A stretch of 60,011 bases of DNA, taken from Nocardiopsis sp. CC223A. GTDB lineage: Bacteria > Actinomycetota > Actinomycetes > Streptosporangiales > Streptosporangiaceae. The position numbers were made by a program, and so were the translations under genes. Shown here one piece after another: positions 35,160-44,633 of the stretch (position 1 is the first letter of the stretch; every line of letters starts with the position of its first letter). The notes below the pieces were generated by a model. It saw only the letters and a list, made by a program, of their open reading frames with translations. It searched no databases and was not told the origin of the DNA. The stretch lies in NCBI RefSeq assembly GCF_030766825.1, contig NZ_JASFDV010000038.1, positions 1-60,011 on the forward strand, in the 5' to 3' direction.

Positions 35160-36602
35160 TTGATCGCGCTCACGCTCGATCGGATCGCCGAGATCACCGG
35201 AACCGCCCTCGGCGGACCCGCCAGCCCCGACACCACCGTCGACGGCCCCGTCGTCGTCGACTCGCGGCTGGTGGAACCCGGCTCCCTGTTCGTCGCCCTG
35301 AGCGGCGAGCGGGTCGACGGGCACGACTACGCGCGGGCCGCGGTCGAGGCGGGGGCGGTCGCCGCCCTGGTCTCCCGCCCCGTCGACGCGCCCCACCTGC
35401 TGGTGCGGGGCGGTGACGACGCGGTCGTCGAGGCACTGGCCCGGCTCGCCCGGTACACCGCCGACACCCTCGCCGCCCCCGCCCGCGGCGCCGACGCCGC
35501 CGAGATCATCGGGGTCACCGGCTCCTCCGGCAAGACCACCACCAAGGACCTCATCGCCCAGGTCGTCGGGCGCCTGGGCGCCACCGTCGCGCCCGCCGGC
35601 TCGTTCAACAACGAGATCGGCCACCCCCTCACCGTGCTGCGCGCCGACACCGGCACCCGCCACCTGGTGCTGGAGGTCGCCGCCCGCGGCATCGGCCACA
35701 TCGCCCACCTGTGCCGCGTCGCCCCGCCCCGCATCGGAGTCGTCCTCAACGTCGGCAGCGCCCACATGGGCGAGTTCGGCGACCGGGACGCCATCGCCAA
35801 GGCGAAGGGCGAACTGGTCGAGGCGCTGCCCGCGGCCGCGGGCGGCCGCGGCGGTGTGGCGATCCTCAACGCCGACGACCCCAAGGTGAAGGCCATGGCC
35901 GCGCGCACCGCCGCGCGCACCGTGTTCTACGGCACCGGCGAGGACGCCGACGTGCGTGCCACCGACGTCGTCATCGGCGCCGACGGCGCCGCCTCCTTCA
36001 CCCTGCACGCGGACGGCGCGACGGCCCCGGTGGAACTCGCCCTGGTCGGCTCCCACCAGGTCCACAACGCGCTGGCGACCGCCGCCGTCGCCCGCGAACT
36101 CGGCATGGACGTTCCCGGTATCGCCGCCGCCCTGGGCGCGGCCACCCCGGTCAGCCGCTGGCGGATGGAGGTCACCGAGCACGACGGTGTCACCCTCGTC
36201 AACGACGCCTACAACGCCAACCCCGAGTCCATGCGGGCCGCACTGACCACCCTGGGCGCCCTCGCCCGGGGCCGCCGATCCATCGCCGTCCTGGGCCACA
36301 TGGCCGAACTCGGCGACGGGGGACGCATCGAACACGAGAAGATCGGCGAACTCGCCGCCGCTACCGGGGTGGCCCACCTGATCGTGGTCGGCGATCAGGC
36401 CGAAGGGATCGCGGCCGGAGCCGAGCGCACCGGCCGAGAGGGCCTGTGGGCGGGCGAGACCGTCCGGGTCGCGGACGCCGCGGCGGCCGCCACGGCCCTG
36501 CGCGCACGGATGCGCGCGGGAGACGTCGTCATTGTGAAGGGATCACGGGTGGCAGCACTCGAAAAGGTTATCGACCTCATCGCCGAAGGTGATGCCCGGT
36601 GA
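35160..36602 (+). CDS. murF: UDP-MurNAc-tripeptide:D-Ala-D-Ala ligase
   Basis: A 480-residue Mur ligase adding D-Ala-D-Ala to complete the UDP-MurNAc pentapeptide. ATP loop IIGVTGSSGKTTTKDLI; PAGSFNNEIGHPLTVL, LVLEVAARGIGHI and VNDAYNANPESMRAAL are typical MurF blocks. The TTG at 35160 is selected because GAGGAG lies 5 nt upstream and the protein then starts like relatives (xIALTLDRIAEI); GTG 35154 overlaps the ribosome site. The stop overlaps mraY by 4 nt (GTGA). Confidence 0.95.
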   Translation: MIALTLDRIAEITGTALGGPASPDTTVDGPVVVDSRLVEPGSLFVALSGERVDGHDYARAAVEAGAVAALVSRPVDAPHLLVRGGDDAVVEALARLARYTADTLAAPARGADAAEIIGVTGSSGKTTTKDLIAQVVGRLGATVAPAGSFNNEIGHPLTVLRADTGTRHLVLEVAARGIGHIAHLCRVAPPRIGVVLNVGSAHMGEFGDRDAIAKAKGELVEALPAAAGGRGGVAILNADDPKVKAMAARTAARTVFYGTGEDADVRATDVVIGADGAASFTLHADGATAPVELALVGSHQVHNALATAAVARELGMDVPGIAAALGAATPVSRWRMEVTEHDGVTLVNDAYNANPESMRAALTTLGALARGRRSIAVLGHMAELGDGGRIEHEKIGELAAATGVAHLIVVGDQAEGIAAGAERTGREGLWAGETVRVADAAAAATALRARMRAGDVVIVKGSRVAALEKVIDLIAEGDAR

Positions 36603-37672
36603 TCGGCATCTCCATTGCGGCGGCGCTGTCGCTGATCGTCTCCATGGCGCTGATGCCGCCGCTGATCAAGCTTCTGTACCGCTTCAAGTTCGGCCAGGAG
36701 GTCCGCGACGACGGACCCGAGGGCCACAAGACCAAGCAGGGCACGCCCACCATGGGCGGCATCGTCATCATCCTCGGCGCGGTGATCGGCTACTTCGGCT
36801 CCCACCTGGTGCTGGCGCTGGTGCAGCCCTCCGCCACCGGGCCCACCGCCTCCGGCCTGCTGGTGATGTTCCTGTTCGTCGGCATGGGCTGTGTCGGCTT
36901 CCTGGACGACTTCATCAAGATCTACAAGCGCCGCAGCCTGGGCCTGCGCAGCGGCGCCAAGATGGTCGGCCAGGCCGTGGTCGGCGTCGGCTTCGCCTAC
37001 GGCGTCACCATGTTCCCCAACGGCTACGGCTACACCCCCGCCGCCCCCAGCCTGTCCTTCCTCCGGGACTTCGGCCCCCCGCTGATGATCGGCCTGTTCG
37101 TCATCTGGGCGCTGTTCCTCATCGTCGGCTTCTCCAACGCCGTCAACCTCACCGACGGCCTCGACGGCCTGGCCACCGGCGCCACCATCCTGTCGCTGGT
37201 CGCCTACGTGATCATCGGCAACTGGCAGCTGCGCCAGTCCTGCGTGTCCTACCTGTCGAGCAACTGCTACACGGTCCGCGACCCCCTGGACCTGGCCGTC
37301 GTCGCCTCGGCGGTGCTCGGCTCCTGCATCGCCTTCCTCTGGTTCAACGCCCCGCCCGCCAAGGTCTTCATGGGCGACACCGGCTCCCTGGCGCTGGGCG
37401 GCCTCATCGTGGGCCTGGCCATCACCACCCGCACCCAGCTCCTGCTGCTGCTCATCGGCGGCCTGTTCGTCATCATCACCATGTCCGTGATGATCCAGAT
37501 CACGTCGTTCCGCCTCACCGGCAAGCGCGTGTTCCGCATGGCGCCGTTGCAGCACCACTTCGAACTCAAGGGCTGGGCCGAACCGACCATCGTCATCCGC
37601 TTCTGGATCATCCAGGGGCTGTTCGTGGCGGTCGCCATCGGCCTGTTCTACCTCGAATGGATGCCGAGGTAA
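36599..37672 (+). CDS. mraY: phospho-MurNAc-pentapeptide transferase
   Basis: A 357-residue polytopic enzyme with about ten transmembrane helices that transfers phospho-MurNAc-pentapeptide onto undecaprenyl phosphate, forming lipid I. Signatures: HKTKQGTPTMGGIV (HKxKxGTPTMGG), VGFLDDFIKIYKRRSLGL with the DDxxK catalytic pair, NAVNLTDGLDGLATG, VFMGDTGSLALGG and MAPLQHHFELKGWAE. An extended loop around YGYTPAAPSLSFLRDFG and QLRQSCVSYLSSNCYTV is longer than in E. coli. GTG start, coupled to murF. Confidence 0.97.
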   Translation: MIGISIAAALSLIVSMALMPPLIKLLYRFKFGQEVRDDGPEGHKTKQGTPTMGGIVIILGAVIGYFGSHLVLALVQPSATGPTASGLLVMFLFVGMGCVGFLDDFIKIYKRRSLGLRSGAKMVGQAVVGVGFAYGVTMFPNGYGYTPAAPSLSFLRDFGPPLMIGLFVIWALFLIVGFSNAVNLTDGLDGLATGATILSLVAYVIIGNWQLRQSCVSYLSSNCYTVRDPLDLAVVASAVLGSCIAFLWFNAPPAKVFMGDTGSLALGGLIVGLAITTRTQLLLLLIGGLFVIITMSVMIQITSFRLTGKRVFRMAPLQHHFELKGWAEPTIVIRFWIIQGLFVAVAIGLFYLEWMPR

Positions 37673-37678
37673 CCCCGG

Positions 37679-39115
37679 ATGTCCCACCACTCCACCACCG
37701 CCACCCCCTTCGCCGGCCTGCGGGTCTGCGTCGCGGGCCTGGGCGTCTCCGGGCCGCCGGTGGTCCGGCTCCTGCTGGAGCACGGGGCCCGCGTCACCGT
37801 GGTCGACGGGCGTGACGACGACACCGTCCGCCCGGTGGCGGCCGAACTCTCCGCGGCCGGGGCCGAGGTCGTCCTGGGCGGCACCCCGCTGCCCGCGGAG
37901 TGCGACCTCGTCGTCACCTCGCCCGGCTGGCGCCCCGACTCGCCTCTCCTGGTCGCCGCCGCCGAGGCGGGCGTCGAGGTCATCGGCGACGTCGAACTGG
38001 CCTGGCGGATCAAACCCGCCGACCAGCTGTGGCTGGCGGTCACCGGCACCAACGGCAAGACCACCACGGTGCGCATGCTGGAGGCGATGCTGCGGGCCGA
38101 CGGGCGCGACGCGCTCGCCGTCGGCAACGTCGGCACCCCCGTGATCGACGCGGTCCGCCCCGACGCGGACGGCCACCACCCCCGGGTGCTGGCCGTGGAG
38201 CTGTCCAGCTTCCAGCTGCACTGGTCCTGGAGCCTGCGCCCGTACGCCGCGGCCGTCCTCAACGTGGCCCCCGACCACCTGGACTGGCACGGCGGCCTGG
38301 AACCCTACGCCCGGGCCAAGGGCTCGGTGTTCGCCCCCGGCACCATCCGGGTCGTCAACCTCGCCGACCCCTGGTCGGTGCGCCTGGCCGAGGAGGACGG
38401 GGACCCGCACACCCCGCTGGTCGGTTTCGGGACGAAGACCCCGCGCCCGGGTGAACTCGGCGTGGTCGAGGACCTGCTGGTGGACCGGGCCTTCGTCGAC
38501 GACCCGGCGTCCAGCGCCGAGGAACTGGCCACCCTGGCCGACGTGCGGCCGCCCGCCCCGCACAACGTCGCCAACGCCCTGGCCGCGGCCGCGCTGGCCC
38601 GCTCCATCGGGGTCGCCCCCGCCTCCGTCAAGGCCGGACTGGCGGCGTTCGCCCCCGAACCGCACCGGATCGCCCACGTGGCCACGGTGTCCGGGGTCGA
38701 CTACGTCGACGACTCCAAGGCCACCAACCCGCACGCCGCCGCCGCGTCCCTGGGCGCCTACGACACGGTGGTGTGGATCGCCGGCGGCCTGCTCAAGGGC
38801 GCCGACGTGGACGATTTGGTGGCCGCGGCCGCCGGCCGGCTGCGCGGCGCGGTGCTCATCGGCGCCGACCGCGCCCGGCTGCGCGAGGCCCTGGACGAGC
38901 ACGCACCCGACCTCCCGGTCGTGGAGATCGAGGGGCCGGCCCCCGGCGCGCCCGAGGGGCACACCGTCATGGACGCGGTCGTCGCCGCCGCGGCGGACCT
39001 GGCCCGGGAGGGCGACACCGTCCTGCTGGCCCCGGCCGCGGCGTCCATGGACATGTTCGCCAACTACCCCGAACGCGGACGCCTGTTCGCCGAAGCCGTC
39101 CACCGACTGCGCTGA
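37679..39115 (+). CDS. murD: UDP-MurNAc-L-alanine:D-glutamate ligase
   Basis: A 478-residue Mur ligase adding D-glutamate. Blocks: VCVAGLGVSGPPVVRLL (Rossmann N-domain), LAVTGTNGKTTTVRMLEAM (ATP loop), AVELSSFQLHW, NVAPDHLDWHG, APHNVANALAAAALA, and YVDDSKATNPHAA plus VVWIAGGLLKGAD in the C-domain. GAGGTA lies 8 nt before the ATG, and the gap from mraY is only 6 nt. A 167-nt gap to ftsW follows, with TATTGA near 39250 as a possible -10 box. Confidence 0.96.
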   Translation: MSHHSTTATPFAGLRVCVAGLGVSGPPVVRLLLEHGARVTVVDGRDDDTVRPVAAELSAAGAEVVLGGTPLPAECDLVVTSPGWRPDSPLLVAAAEAGVEVIGDVELAWRIKPADQLWLAVTGTNGKTTTVRMLEAMLRADGRDALAVGNVGTPVIDAVRPDADGHHPRVLAVELSSFQLHWSWSLRPYAAAVLNVAPDHLDWHGGLEPYARAKGSVFAPGTIRVVNLADPWSVRLAEEDGDPHTPLVGFGTKTPRPGELGVVEDLLVDRAFVDDPASSAEELATLADVRPPAPHNVANALAAAALARSIGVAPASVKAGLAAFAPEPHRIAHVATVSGVDYVDDSKATNPHAAAASLGAYDTVVWIAGGLLKGADVDDLVAAAAGRLRGAVLIGADRARLREALDEHAPDLPVVEIEGPAPGAPEGHTVMDAVVAAAADLAREGDTVLLAPAAASMDMFANYPERGRLFAEAVHRLR

Positions 39116-39282
39116 TCGACCCGGTCGCCGCCCCTGCGTGATCGTACGCGCACGGGCGGTGATCGGTGTGTGCGGTGCCACCCCCTTCCGCACCGAAGAT
39201 GGCCAACACGCGGGAAATGTCCACGGTTCCCGCCCCGCCGTTCGCCACTATTGAGGCGCGCAGGTGCGGAGGGTGGGTGCGG

Positions 39283-40707
39283 ATGGCGACGACGACGATC
39301 CCCGGGGTGGCCCGAACCCGGGGGACGACGGTGACCGAGGGGCGCGAGCGTGCCCTGTGGCGGGACTGGGTCGGGGCGCTGGACCGGCCCCTGACCTCCT
39401 ACTACCTGATCCTGGGCACGGCGGTGCTGCTCATCGCCCTGGGCCTGGTGATGGTGCTCTCCTCCACGATGGTCAAGTCCATCAGCGAGACCGGGTCCTC
39501 CTTCTCCCTCTTCCAGAAGCAGCTGGTGTCGGCCGCCATCGGCCTGCCCCTGATGATCCTCGCCTCCCACCTGCCCCAGCAGGCGTTCCGGCTGGTCGGC
39601 TACCCCGCCATGATCGTCTCGGCCGCGCTCCTGCTCCTCACCGTCTTCCAGGGCGTGGAGGTCAACGGCGCCACCCGCTGGCTCGACATCGGCGGCCTGC
39701 GCGTGCAGCCCTCCGAGCCGGCCAAGCTCGCCTTCGTCCTGTGGGGCGCCGGCATCCTGGCCCGCAAGGACGAGCTCAACGAGCTCACCGAATGGCGGCA
39801 CCTGCTCTTCCCGCTGCTGCCCGGCTGCGGCCTGCTCGTCCTGCTCGTGCTGCTCGGCTCCAACCTGTCCACCGCCCTGGTGTTCCTCGTCACCTTCCTC
39901 GGGCTGCTGTGGGTCATCGGCGCACCCGGCAAGCTTTTCGTCGCCATGTTCGGCCTCGTCCTGGGGCTGGCCGTCATCGCCATCGCCATCGAGCCCTACC
40001 GGATGGCCCGCGTCACCGCGCTGTTCGACCCCACCGCCGACCCGCTGGGCGACAACATGCAGTCGCTGCACGGGCTCTACGCCCTGGGCACCGGCGGCAT
40101 CTTCGGCGTCGGCATCGGCGCCAGCCGCGAGAAGTGGGGCTTCCTGCCCTTCGCCGAATCCGACTTCGTGTTCGCCATCATCGGCGAGGAGTTCGGCCTC
40201 ATCGGCACCCTGCTCCTCCTGACGCTCTTCGGCGTCCTGGGCTACGCCGGGCTGCGCGTGGCCTCCCGGGTCAAGGAACCCTTCCCCCGCCTGGCCGCCT
40301 TCGCCATCGTGACCTGGATCATGGGCCAGACCATGATCAACATCGGCGCCGTCATCGGGCTGCTCCCCGTGACCGGCGTTCCGCTGCCCCTGGTGTCGTA
40401 CGGGGGTTCGTCGCTGATCACCACCATGGTCGCCCTGGGCGTCCTGCTGTCCCTGGCCAAGGCCGAGCCCCAGGCGCAGCGGGCCCTGGCGGCCCGGGGT
40501 CCCGGTCGGGTGCAAAGGGCTCTAAGCTGGCTGGGCCTGGAGAACACCACCACGGCCGCCGGCCGCGGGGGCACCACGTCCTCCGGGCGCGCCGCCACGG
40601 TGCGGAGCCCGCGCACGCCGGCTCCGCGGGGCGGCAGGACCAAGCCCACGAACGACAGCGGACCGATCCCGTCCGGGGACCGGTCGAGGAGGAATCGGCG
40701 ACGATGA
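39283..40707 (+). CDS. ftsW: septal peptidoglycan glycosyltransferase FtsW
   Basis: A 474-residue SEDS-family protein with ten transmembrane helices, polymerising lipid II at the septum with FtsI. Conserved parts: ATRWLDIGGLRVQPSEPAKL (catalytic-side loop), GLYALGTGGIFGVGIGASRE, FAESDFVFAIIGEEFGLIG, and GLLPVTGVPLPLVSYGGSS. The C-terminal 75 residues are basic, Arg/Thr/Gly-rich and cytoplasmic. ATG 39283 with GGAGGG upstream is preferred, although a GTG at 39277 also fits. The stop overlaps murG (ATGA). Confidence 0.95.
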   Translation: MATTTIPGVARTRGTTVTEGRERALWRDWVGALDRPLTSYYLILGTAVLLIALGLVMVLSSTMVKSISETGSSFSLFQKQLVSAAIGLPLMILASHLPQQAFRLVGYPAMIVSAALLLLTVFQGVEVNGATRWLDIGGLRVQPSEPAKLAFVLWGAGILARKDELNELTEWRHLLFPLLPGCGLLVLLVLLGSNLSTALVFLVTFLGLLWVIGAPGKLFVAMFGLVLGLAVIAIAIEPYRMARVTALFDPTADPLGDNMQSLHGLYALGTGGIFGVGIGASREKWGFLPFAESDFVFAIIGEEFGLIGTLLLLTLFGVLGYAGLRVASRVKEPFPRLAAFAIVTWIMGQTMINIGAVIGLLPVTGVPLPLVSYGGSSLITTMVALGVLLSLAKAEPQAQRALAARGPGRVQRALSWLGLENTTTAAGRGGTTSSGRAATVRSPRTPAPRGGRTKPTNDSGPIPSGDRSRRNRRR

Positions 40708-41864
40708 GGGTAGCCCTTGCCGGAGGCGGCACGGCCGGGCATATCGAGCCCGCGCTCTCCCTTGCGGACGCGCTGCGGCGCATCGATCCCAACACGGAGA
40801 TCCTCTGCCTGGGCACCGAGCGGGGACTGGAGACCCGCCTCGTGCCCATGCGCGGATACGAACTGGGCCTGATCCCGGCCGTCCCCCTGCCCCGCAGGCT
40901 CACGCCGCAGCTGCTCAGCGTCCCCGGCAAGCTCGCCGGGGCCCTCAGTGCAGCGGGCGACCACCTGGACCGGCTCCAGGCCGACGTCATCGTCGGCTTC
41001 GGCGGCTACGTCGCCACCCCCGGCTACCTGGCGGCCCGGCGGCGGCGCGTGCCCATCGTCGTCCACGAGGCCAACCCCCTGCCCGGGCTGGCCAACCGCC
41101 TGGGCGCGCGGCTGACCCCCCACGTCTTCACCGGGCACCCCCACACCCAGATCCGCAACGGCCGGTTCGTCGGCATCCCCCTGCGACAGCAGATCACCAC
41201 CCTGGACCGGCTGGCCATGGGAGACAAGGCCCGCACCTACTTCGGCCTGCGCCCGGACCTGCCCACCCTGCTGATCTTCGGCGGCTCCCAGGGCGCCCAG
41301 CGCATCAACGAGACCGCCTTCGCCGCCCGTGACGCCTTCCGCGACCAAGGCGTCCAGGTCCTGCACGTCGTCGGCCCCAAGAACGCCGACGAGCCCCAGG
41401 ACCTCACCCAGGACGGCATCCCCTACGTCGCCGTCCCCTACGTCGACCGCATGGACATGGCCTACGCCGCCGCCGACGTGGCCATGTGCCGTTCCGGTGC
41501 GCTGACCTGCGCCGAGCTCACCGCCGTCGGCCTGCCCGGCGCGTTCGTGCCGCTGGCCATCGGCAACGGCGAGCAGGCCCTCAACGCCGAACCCGTCGTC
41601 CAGGCGGGCGGCGGCCTCATGGTGAACAACGCCGACGTCTCCGTCGAGTGGATCACCGGCACGCTCATCCCGCTGCTCACCGACACCGACCGCGTCGTCG
41701 CCATGTCCGAGGCCGCGGCCCGCATGGGCCGCCGCGACGCCGACATGGAACTGGCCCGCGAGGTCATGGCCATCGCCCGCGGCGACCGGCCCGACCAGGA
41801 CCTGCCCGTCGCCGACGACGGCGACGACGACGCCTACTACGACGACGGGAAGGACGACCGATGA
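40704..41864 (+). CDS. murG: lipid II GlcNAc transferase MurG
   Basis: A 386-residue GT-B glycosyltransferase transferring GlcNAc to lipid I at the inner membrane face. Signatures: VALAGGGTAGHIEPALSLAD with the first glycine loop, VIVGFGGYVATPGYLAARR, VVHEANPLPGLANRL, LIFGGSQGAQRIN, CRSGALTCAELTAVGLPG. An acidic tail of about 25 residues (DDGDDDAYYDDGKDD) extends past the normal end. Coupled by ATGA overlaps to both ftsW and murC. Confidence 0.96.
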   Translation: MRVALAGGGTAGHIEPALSLADALRRIDPNTEILCLGTERGLETRLVPMRGYELGLIPAVPLPRRLTPQLLSVPGKLAGALSAAGDHLDRLQADVIVGFGGYVATPGYLAARRRRVPIVVHEANPLPGLANRLGARLTPHVFTGHPHTQIRNGRFVGIPLRQQITTLDRLAMGDKARTYFGLRPDLPTLLIFGGSQGAQRINETAFAARDAFRDQGVQVLHVVGPKNADEPQDLTQDGIPYVAVPYVDRMDMAYAAADVAMCRSGALTCAELTAVGLPGAFVPLAIGNGEQALNAEPVVQAGGGLMVNNADVSVEWITGTLIPLLTDTDRVVAMSEAAARMGRRDADMELAREVMAIARGDRPDQDLPVADDGDDDAYYDDGKDDR

Positions 41865-43357
41865 GCCTGGTGCGACCGACCGACCCCGTCCCCATCGACA
41901 AGCTGGGACGCACCCACTTCATCGGCCTGGGCGGCGCCGGCATGTCCGGTATCGCCCGGGTGCTGCTCCAGTCCGGCGTCGAGGTCTCGGGCAGCGACGC
42001 CCGCGACAGCGACACCCTGCGCGAGCTGGAGGAGATGGGCGCCCGCGCCCACGTCGGCCACGCCGCCGAGCACCTCGGCGACGCCGAGACCGTCGTCGTC
42101 TCCTCCGCCGTCCGGGAGGACAACCCCGAACTCGCCGAGGCCCGGCGCCGGGGCCTGCGCATCCTGCCCCGGGCCGCCGCCCTGGGCGCCCTGCTGCTGG
42201 GCCGCGAGGGCGTCGCCATCGCCGGGACCCACGGCAAGACCACCACCACCTCGATGGTCACCGTCGTCCTCCAGCACCTGGGCGTCGACCCCGGCTACGT
42301 CATCGGCGGCAAACTGGTCACCACCGGCCTGGGCGCCGACGCCGGCATCGGCGGCCCCATCGCCGTGGAGGCCGACGAGAGCGACGGCTCCTTCCTCATG
42401 CTCTCCCCGAAGATCGCCGTGGTCACCAACGTCGAGGCCGACCACCTGGACAACTACAGCGGTATCGAGGAGATCCACGCCAACTTCGACGCGTTCGTCG
42501 ACCGCGTGGAGCGCACCCTCATCGTCGGCATCGACGACGAGGGCGCCCGCCGGGTCGCCCGGACCGCGCGCGAGCGCGGCAGGAAGGTCCTCACCTACGG
42601 CGAGGACCCCGAGGCCGACTACCGGATCACCCGCATCCGCCCCCGCGGGTTCACCACCGAGTTCACCCTCGCCACCGCCGAAGGCGAGATCGAGGGCACC
42701 GTCGCGGTCCCTGGCCGCCACAACGTGCTCAACGCCGCCGCCGCGGTCGCCGTCGCCGACGAGCTCGGCCACGACCTGGAGGTCGCGGTCGAGGGCATCG
42801 CCGACTTCGGCGGCGCCGCCCGCCGGTTCGAGCCCAAGGGCGCGGCCGGCGGCGTGGGCGTCTACGACAGCTACGCCCACCACCCCACCGAGCTGGACGC
42901 CGACCTGCGCGCCACCCGCGGCGCCCTGGAATCGTTCGCCGAAGAGGCGCGCGAGGCCGGGGAGGAGCAGGCACCGGGCCGCATCATCGCCGTCTTCCAG
43001 CCCCACCTGTTCAGCCGCACCCGGATCTTCGCCGAGGAGTTCGGGGCCGCCCTCACCCTGGCCGACGAGGTCGTGGTGCTGGAGATCTACGCCGCCCGCG
43101 AAGACCCCGAACCCGGGGTCACCGCCGAACTGATCACCTCCGAGGTGGGCCACGACCGGGTGCACTACGTCCCCGGGCGCGCCGACGCCGTCCGCCTGGC
43201 CGCCGAACTGGCGCGCCCGGGAGACATCGTCCTGACGATGGGCGCCGGCGACGTCACCGAGCTGGGCCCGCTCATCGTGGACCGGCTCGCCGAGGCCGCC
43301 GACGTGGAGGAAGTGGCCGAATCCCTCGGCCGCGTCGGCGGACGGGACCGGGACTGA
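41861..43357 (+). CDS. murC: UDP-MurNAc:L-alanine ligase
   Basis: A 498-residue Mur ligase starting the peptide stem by adding L-alanine to UDP-MurNAc. Blocks: THFIGLGGAGMSGIARVL (N-domain), AIAGTHGKTTTTSMVTVVL (ATP loop), AVEADESDGSFLML, NVEADHLDNYSG, PGRHNVLNAAAAVAVA and YDSYAHHPTELDADL in the C-domain, then AVFQPHLFSRTR. Out of cluster order relative to E. coli but typical for actinobacteria. The start overlaps the murG stop by 4 nt. Confidence 0.97.
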   Translation: MSLVRPTDPVPIDKLGRTHFIGLGGAGMSGIARVLLQSGVEVSGSDARDSDTLRELEEMGARAHVGHAAEHLGDAETVVVSSAVREDNPELAEARRRGLRILPRAAALGALLLGREGVAIAGTHGKTTTTSMVTVVLQHLGVDPGYVIGGKLVTTGLGADAGIGGPIAVEADESDGSFLMLSPKIAVVTNVEADHLDNYSGIEEIHANFDAFVDRVERTLIVGIDDEGARRVARTARERGRKVLTYGEDPEADYRITRIRPRGFTTEFTLATAEGEIEGTVAVPGRHNVLNAAAAVAVADELGHDLEVAVEGIADFGGAARRFEPKGAAGGVGVYDSYAHHPTELDADLRATRGALESFAEEAREAGEEQAPGRIIAVFQPHLFSRTRIFAEEFGAALTLADEVVVLEIYAAREDPEPGVTAELITSEVGHDRVHYVPGRADAVRLAAELARPGDIVLTMGAGDVTELGPLIVDRLAEAADVEEVAESLGRVGGRDRD

Positions 43358-43372
43358 CGTCGGAGGACACGG

Positions 43373-44140
43373 GTGAGGGCAGACCACGACGGACCGGACG
43401 GCGGCACCGGGGCCGGTACCGGGACCGCGGAGCCACCCGCCGCCGCGGCGGCACGTGAACGGTCCGACCCCTGGAAGGTCGCCTTCGTGGCCCTCCTGGT
43501 GGTCGCCCTCGTCTGCGTCGTCATCTGGATACTCCTGGGCTCGCGCCTGCTCGTGGTGCGGGAGGTCGCCGTGACCGGACTGGACCGGGTGGGCCGCGAA
43601 GAGGTCGTCGCCGCCGTCGACGTCCCCACCGGGACCCCCCTCATCCGGGTGGACCTGGGGGCGGGCGCCGACCGCGTCGGCGACCTCGCCCTGGTGGAGT
43701 CGGCCACGGTCAGCCGCGGCTGGCCCGCGACCCTGCGGGTCGAGGTCGTCGAACGGCGCCCCCTGCTCGCGGTGCGGGTGGGGGAGGAGTACCGGCTGGT
43801 CGACCGTGACGGCGTCCGCATCGAGGACTCCCCGACCCGGCCCGGCACCCATCCGCTGGTCCGGGTCACCGGCGAGATCGAGGGCAGCGACGCGGTCCGG
43901 GCGGCCGCGGCCATCGTCGAGACCGCCCCCGACTCGCTGCTGGCCCGCATCCGGCTCATCGACGCCACCGACACCGACGCCATCCGGATCGAGATCACCG
44001 AGGGCGCCGTCATCGAGTGGGGGACCGCCGAGGACACCGGTGACAAGAGCGACATTCTGCGCGTGCTGATGCGCGAGCACCCCCCCGGGGACGGCACCGT
44101 GTACGACCTCTCCACTCCCGACCTGGCCATCGTCCGGTGA
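43373..44140 (+). CDS. ftsQ: cell division protein FtsQ
   Basis: A 255-residue bitopic protein: cytoplasmic Gly/Ala-rich N-terminus (1-33), one membrane helix (about 36-58, VAFVALLVVALVCVVIWILL), then a POTRA domain (VREVAVTGLDRVGREEVVAA, with PTGTPLIRVDL) and the FtsQ/DivIB domain (VSRGWPATLRVEVVERRPL, YRLVDRDGV). FtsQ bridges FtsL/DivIC to other divisome parts. GGAGGA lies about 8 nt upstream of the GTG, 15 nt after murC. A 493-nt noncoding region follows before ftsZ. Confidence 0.93.
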   Translation: MRADHDGPDGGTGAGTGTAEPPAAAAARERSDPWKVAFVALLVVALVCVVIWILLGSRLLVVREVAVTGLDRVGREEVVAAVDVPTGTPLIRVDLGAGADRVGDLALVESATVSRGWPATLRVEVVERRPLLAVRVGEEYRLVDRDGVRIEDSPTRPGTHPLVRVTGEIEGSDAVRAAAAIVETAPDSLLARIRLIDATDTDAIRIEITEGAVIEWGTAEDTGDKSDILRVLMREHPPGDGTVYDLSTPDLAIVR

Positions 44141-44633
44141 AGCGGCGGTCAGGCCGTCGGAAAGGACGGCAAAGCCGGGCGAAGCCGGACCGGAGGCTGC
44201 TTTCGGAGGGCCGACGGGCCCCAGGGGAGCGGTCACGGGCACGACGCGGGGACATTCCAGACGCGACGCGCCGAGTCAGCACATCGCTTCCTCGTGTTAT
44301 ACGACGTTAGGCTGAAGCCGTCATCGGTTGCCGGTGGTGGGCGGTCGGCTTACTGTCGAGAGTCACGACCACCGTCAACAAAGTACAGAACACGCTTTTC
44401 GGGGTACGCGGGAACCGTATTTCTCCCGCCGAGCCAGAGGGAGGCGCCGAGCCGCCCCGGATCGGCACCCCACGGTTCACGCGGCCCCGGGTCCCCCGCC
44501 CCGGCGTCCCAGGACGCCCCGTCGGAGAACCCGAAACGCACACTGTAGAACCGGAGCCGGACCCACCGGCCCGGCGGTCACCACCGCCGGACACGGGCGG
44601 GAACGGCGTATGCGAGCGGAAAGGCCCCTCGTC
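44141..44633 (+). promoter_or_regulatory. ftsZ upstream regulatory region with a promoter at 44328-44356
   Basis: This 493-nt gap is long for the cluster. TTGCCG (44328-44333) and TACTGT (44351-44356) are exactly 17 bp apart, a good vegetative promoter giving a ~270-nt ftsZ leader. TATACG and TTAGGCT near 44300 and a run of AT-richer sequence to 44420 may hold more promoters, as ftsZ has several in Streptomyces. No gene is recognisable here. Confidence 0.55.
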
